Shown here piece by piece: positions 61,979 to 64,000 of a stretch of 64,000 bases of DNA. How positions within the stretch are numbered: position 1 is the stretch's first letter; every line of letters begins with the position of its first letter. A program made the position numbers and the translations under genes. This DNA is from JAIOSF01 sp047159865 (lineage in GTDB: Bacteria; Campylobacterota; Campylobacteria; Campylobacterales; Arcobacteraceae), in NCBI RefSeq assembly GCF_047159865.1, contig NZ_AP038804.1:992001-1056000 (forward strand), written 5' to 3'. The notes under the pieces were generated by a model. The model saw only the letters and a list, made by a program, of their open reading frames with translations. It ran no database searches and was not told the DNA's origin.

Positions 61979-62533
61979 AAATTTAAAATCTTCAATAATA
62001 TCAAAATCAACCATTGCATTTAAAAGTGCAATTTTTTTTGCTTTTAGTAACTCTTTTATTGTTATATCTAATTCTTTGATAATATTTCTATCCAAATAAC
62101 GCAATCGTGTAGTACCAAGAAGTAAAGGTTTTTTTGGTGTATACCATTGGTCATCTAAATACACGGCTATATTTGCAATACTAGTATCAGTTACAAGACC
62201 ATTTTTTACAATAATAATTTCATCCGCATTTTGTCTTTTTTCTACCAATTTATCAATTCTTTTTCTATCTAGATATTTTGAATTGTATTGTATATCATTA
62301 TCACAAACTATTTGAAAAGTTTTAATCGATTTTTTAGAGTAGGGGGTATATGTTATATCAATAATTTCATCTTCATTATAGATAACTTTGCATCGTAATA
62401 ATTCATCACTTATTGGATAGATATATTCTCTGAGATTAAAGTTTTTTCCAATTGTTTTGGCTATTCTTTTTTCATGGTATGGTAAATTTAATATCTCATT
62501 ATCTTCACATTTTATAGTTTCAAAATAGTTCAT
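61970..62533 (-). CDS. Class IV aminotransferase / 4-amino-4-deoxychorismate lyase-like (PabC)
   Basis: A 187-residue PLP enzyme of fold type IV. It starts MNYFETIKCEDNEILNLPYHEKRIA; the PLP lysine lies in DRKRIDKLVEKRQNADEIIIVKNGLVTDTSIANIAV and TTRLRYLDRN follows. It is shorter than E. coli PabC (269). ATG 62533 with AAAGGAG four bases before it is clearly the start. It follows pabB by 10 bases and would make p-aminobenzoate for folate. Confidence 0.82.
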   Translation of the reverse strand: MNYFETIKCEDNEILNLPYHEKRIAKTIGKNFNLREYIYPISDELLRCKVIYNEDEIIDITYTPYSKKSIKTFQIVCDNDIQYNSKYLDRKRIDKLVEKRQNADEIIIVKNGLVTDTSIANIAVYLDDQWYTPKKPLLLGTTRLRYLDRNIIKELDITIKELLKAKKIALLNAMVDFDIIEDFKFLV

Positions 62534-62543
62534 AAATCTCCTT

Positions 62544-63527
62544 TTATGGTATGTAAACTTTATCACACATCTCTTTATACTCTTTCTCTACACAACTATC
62601 ACTTGTGATACCTCCACCACTTTTGTATAGATATTCATTGTTCTTATTTTTTTCAATGTATCTTATGATAACTGAACTATCCAATGTCTTTCCATCATAT
62701 ACTCCAAAAACACCTGTAAAGTATCCTCTATCGTAGTTTTCTATATTTTCAAGTATCTCTACGGTTTTCTTTTTTGGAGTACCTGTAATACTTCCTGCGG
62801 GTAATAAAGCATCAATAATATTTCCTATACTCTTTTCCCAATTATTTTCCAAGTTTCCTGATATTTTTGAACTTATTTGAATAAGCTCTTTTTCACCTGC
62901 ATTGACATGATCACAATAACGAAAATTTTCAACCTTAACATTTTTGGAAATAATTGATAAATCATTTCTTAACAAATCAACAATCATTGTATGTTCGGCT
63001 AACTCTTTTTTATCTTTTAAAATTATTTGCTGAGCATTTGGTATGTTTGCATCAATTGTACCTTTCATAGGATAAGTGTATATTTTATTATTTTTAATTT
63101 CACAAAATCTCTCAGGAGAGAAACAAACAAATTTGTCTTTATACAAAAGTTTAAACTTTGCATTCGCAATAGAATATATTTCATTCAAGCTAAGATTTGT
63201 TTTTACTTTTGTTTCTGTTGTAAGGTTTGCTAGATAAGTATTTCCATTAAGAATTTCTTCTTTTAAAAGATCAAATTTTTTAGAATATTCTTTAAAGCTT
63301 ATATATTCTTTTTTTAATGGACTATTATGAATATGTAATTTTGGTTTATTTGAAATCTGGAATCGAATATTCTTTGGTAGTTTTGATAATGGAATAACTT
63401 CAAATTCAGTTTTCATATAATTTGTGATGAAAAAAAACGGTTCTTTTTTTTCACCATAAAAATTTAGATTTTCTATAAAATTCAAGTTGTGTTTATTTAC
63501 TGATTTAATATAAGTTTTTTTAAACAA
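62544..63527 (-). CDS. pabB: Aminodeoxychorismate synthase component I
   Basis: A 327-residue chorismate-binding protein. GNTYLANLTTETKV (about 100-113), RFCEIKNNKIYTYPMKGTI, ELAEHTMIVDLLRNDLS (about 176-192), LLPAGSITGTPKKKTVEILE (about 241-260) and GYFTGVFGVYDG match PabB/TrpE-family catalytic cores. The short length lacks the N-terminal regulatory part, typical for this phylum. The start is TTG 63527 inside the end of pyrB; no strong ribosome site is seen, so it may depend on coupling. Confidence 0.9.
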   Translation of the reverse strand: MFKKTYIKSVNKHNLNFIENLNFYGEKKEPFFFITNYMKTEFEVIPLSKLPKNIRFQISNKPKLHIHNSPLKKEYISFKEYSKKFDLLKEEILNGNTYLANLTTETKVKTNLSLNEIYSIANAKFKLLYKDKFVCFSPERFCEIKNNKIYTYPMKGTIDANIPNAQQIILKDKKELAEHTMIVDLLRNDLSIISKNVKVENFRYCDHVNAGEKELIQISSKISGNLENNWEKSIGNIIDALLPAGSITGTPKKKTVEILENIENYDRGYFTGVFGVYDGKTLDSSVIIRYIEKNKNNEYLYKSGGGITSDSCVEKEYKEMCDKVYIP

Positions 63528-64000
63528 GCCATTCTAATTGCAACACCATTAGTAACTTGTTCTAATACTTTTGAGCGAGAATCCAATAAAACTTCATCAC
63601 TTATATCAATATTTCTATTTACAGGACCAGGGTGTAAAACAATAAGATCTCTATTTTGAATGATATCTTTTGTTATACAATATTTTTTTGCATATTTTTT
63701 GGTACTTTTTTCTAATTCCTCTTGCGTTCTTGAAAAGTTATGTCTTTCATGCTGAACTCTTAAACTTAAAATTATATCTATATCATCTATAACTTTTTTG
63801 ATATTTTTAACGCTTTTATATTCTGAAACTACATTAAAAATTTTTGGACTTACTAAAATAGGGTTGATTCCAAATCTTGGTAGAAGTTCTAAATTTGATG
63901 AAGCAACTCTTGAATTTACTATATCACCTACAATCGCTACATTTTTTCCATCAACATCATAATTATAATGATCCATTATTGTGTATAAATCAAGTAATGC
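63497..64000 (-). CDS. pyrB: Aspartate carbamoyltransferase catalytic subunit, C-terminal part (start outside the window)
   Basis: The open frame runs off the window; 167 residues are visible. It begins ALLDLYTIM, then NVAIVGDIVNSRVASSNLELLPRFG, ILSLRVQHERHN, and LIVLHPGPVNRNIDISDEVLLD, the carbamoyl-phosphate and aspartate-binding C-domain of PyrB in pyrimidine synthesis. Its end overlaps pabB by 31 bases. Confidence 0.95.
   Translation of the reverse strand, partial: ALLDLYTIMDHYNYDVDGKNVAIVGDIVNSRVASSNLELLPRFGINPILVSPKIFNVVSEYKSVKNIKKVIDDIDIILSLRVQHERHNFSRTQEELEKSTKKYAKKYCITKDIIQNRDLIVLHPGPVNRNIDISDEVLLDSRSKVLEQVTNGVAIRMACLKKLILNQ

Noticed and set aside
1..64000. tRNA and rRNA genes
   Set aside because: No cloverleaf with a GTTCGA-type T-loop or rRNA stretch was found by eye in the intergenic gaps; a tRNAscan run would confirm.

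Overview
The window is a low-GC chromosomal segment of a Campylobacterota bacterium, most likely a member of the Arcobacteraceae. The evidence is the set of gene families (LPP20 lipoproteins, Maf/DUF115 motility accessory factor, class II DAHP synthase, a complete pseudaminic acid pathway), the ruvC/dnaA/dnaN/gyrB arrangement, and the several short flagellins. No rRNA, tRNA, CRISPR array, insertion sequence or prophage was found. The two ends cut through argD (left) and pyrB (right).

Layout. 1-4781: end of argD, a TolC-like outer-membrane factor, a MidA-type methyltransferase, thiS and a formate-dehydrogenase-like molybdoenzyme. 4829-8492: an envelope cassette of two LPP20-type lipoproteins, an MltC-like lytic transglycosylase and a secreted transglutaminase-fold protein. 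8509-11492 (minus): dprA, a divergent polysaccharide deacetylase, ilvC. 11643-18112: rnr, holA, rpsF-ssb-rpsR, typA, and a YchJ/SEC-C gene that has no ordinary start codon. 18186-19749: a YfgM-like/BamB-like pair.

19786-33085 is a surface-sugar island: pseB, pseC, pseF, pseG, pseH and pseI make CMP-pseudaminic acid. They are followed by a methyltransferase, an N-acetyl sugar amidotransferase with its own HisH/HisF ammonia channel pair, a GNAT-cytidylyltransferase fusion, a Gfo/Idh oxidoreductase, a DegT aminotransferase and a possible glycosyltransferase, probably a second sugar-modification pathway. Facing it on the minus strand are a Maf protein (33082-35049) and five flagellin genes (35159-40377). 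Together they suggest that the island glycosylates flagellin. Three flagellins share a near-identical 119-nt leader in a 1049-bp tandem unit, and two flagellins share an identical central domain, which points to duplication and gene conversion.

40610-45078 (minus): rlmB-type methylase, a periplasmic unknown, an AlaC-like aminotransferase, hom, and upstream of them a PerR/Fur-family regulator. 45232-47966: an unusual three-receiver/winged-helix/PAS protein overlapping a PAS-GGDEF diguanylate cyclase. 48106-52156: 2-Cys peroxiredoxin (with a PerR-like inverted repeat upstream), a secreted rhodanese, thiC and apbC/mrp. 52214-57727: ruvC facing away from dnaA-dnaN-gyrB. TTCAC-core DnaA-box-like repeats lie on both sides of dnaA, so this is probably the chromosome origin. 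57805-60497 (minus): class II DAHP synthase, transaldolase, a small membrane protein. 60551-61978: an RCK_C-domain protein. 61970-64000 (minus): pabC-like, pabB and pyrB genes in an overlapping operon.

Most genes start with ATG after an AAGGA-type ribosome site; several use TTG. Promoters show a strong extended TATAAT with little else, as is usual in this phylum.
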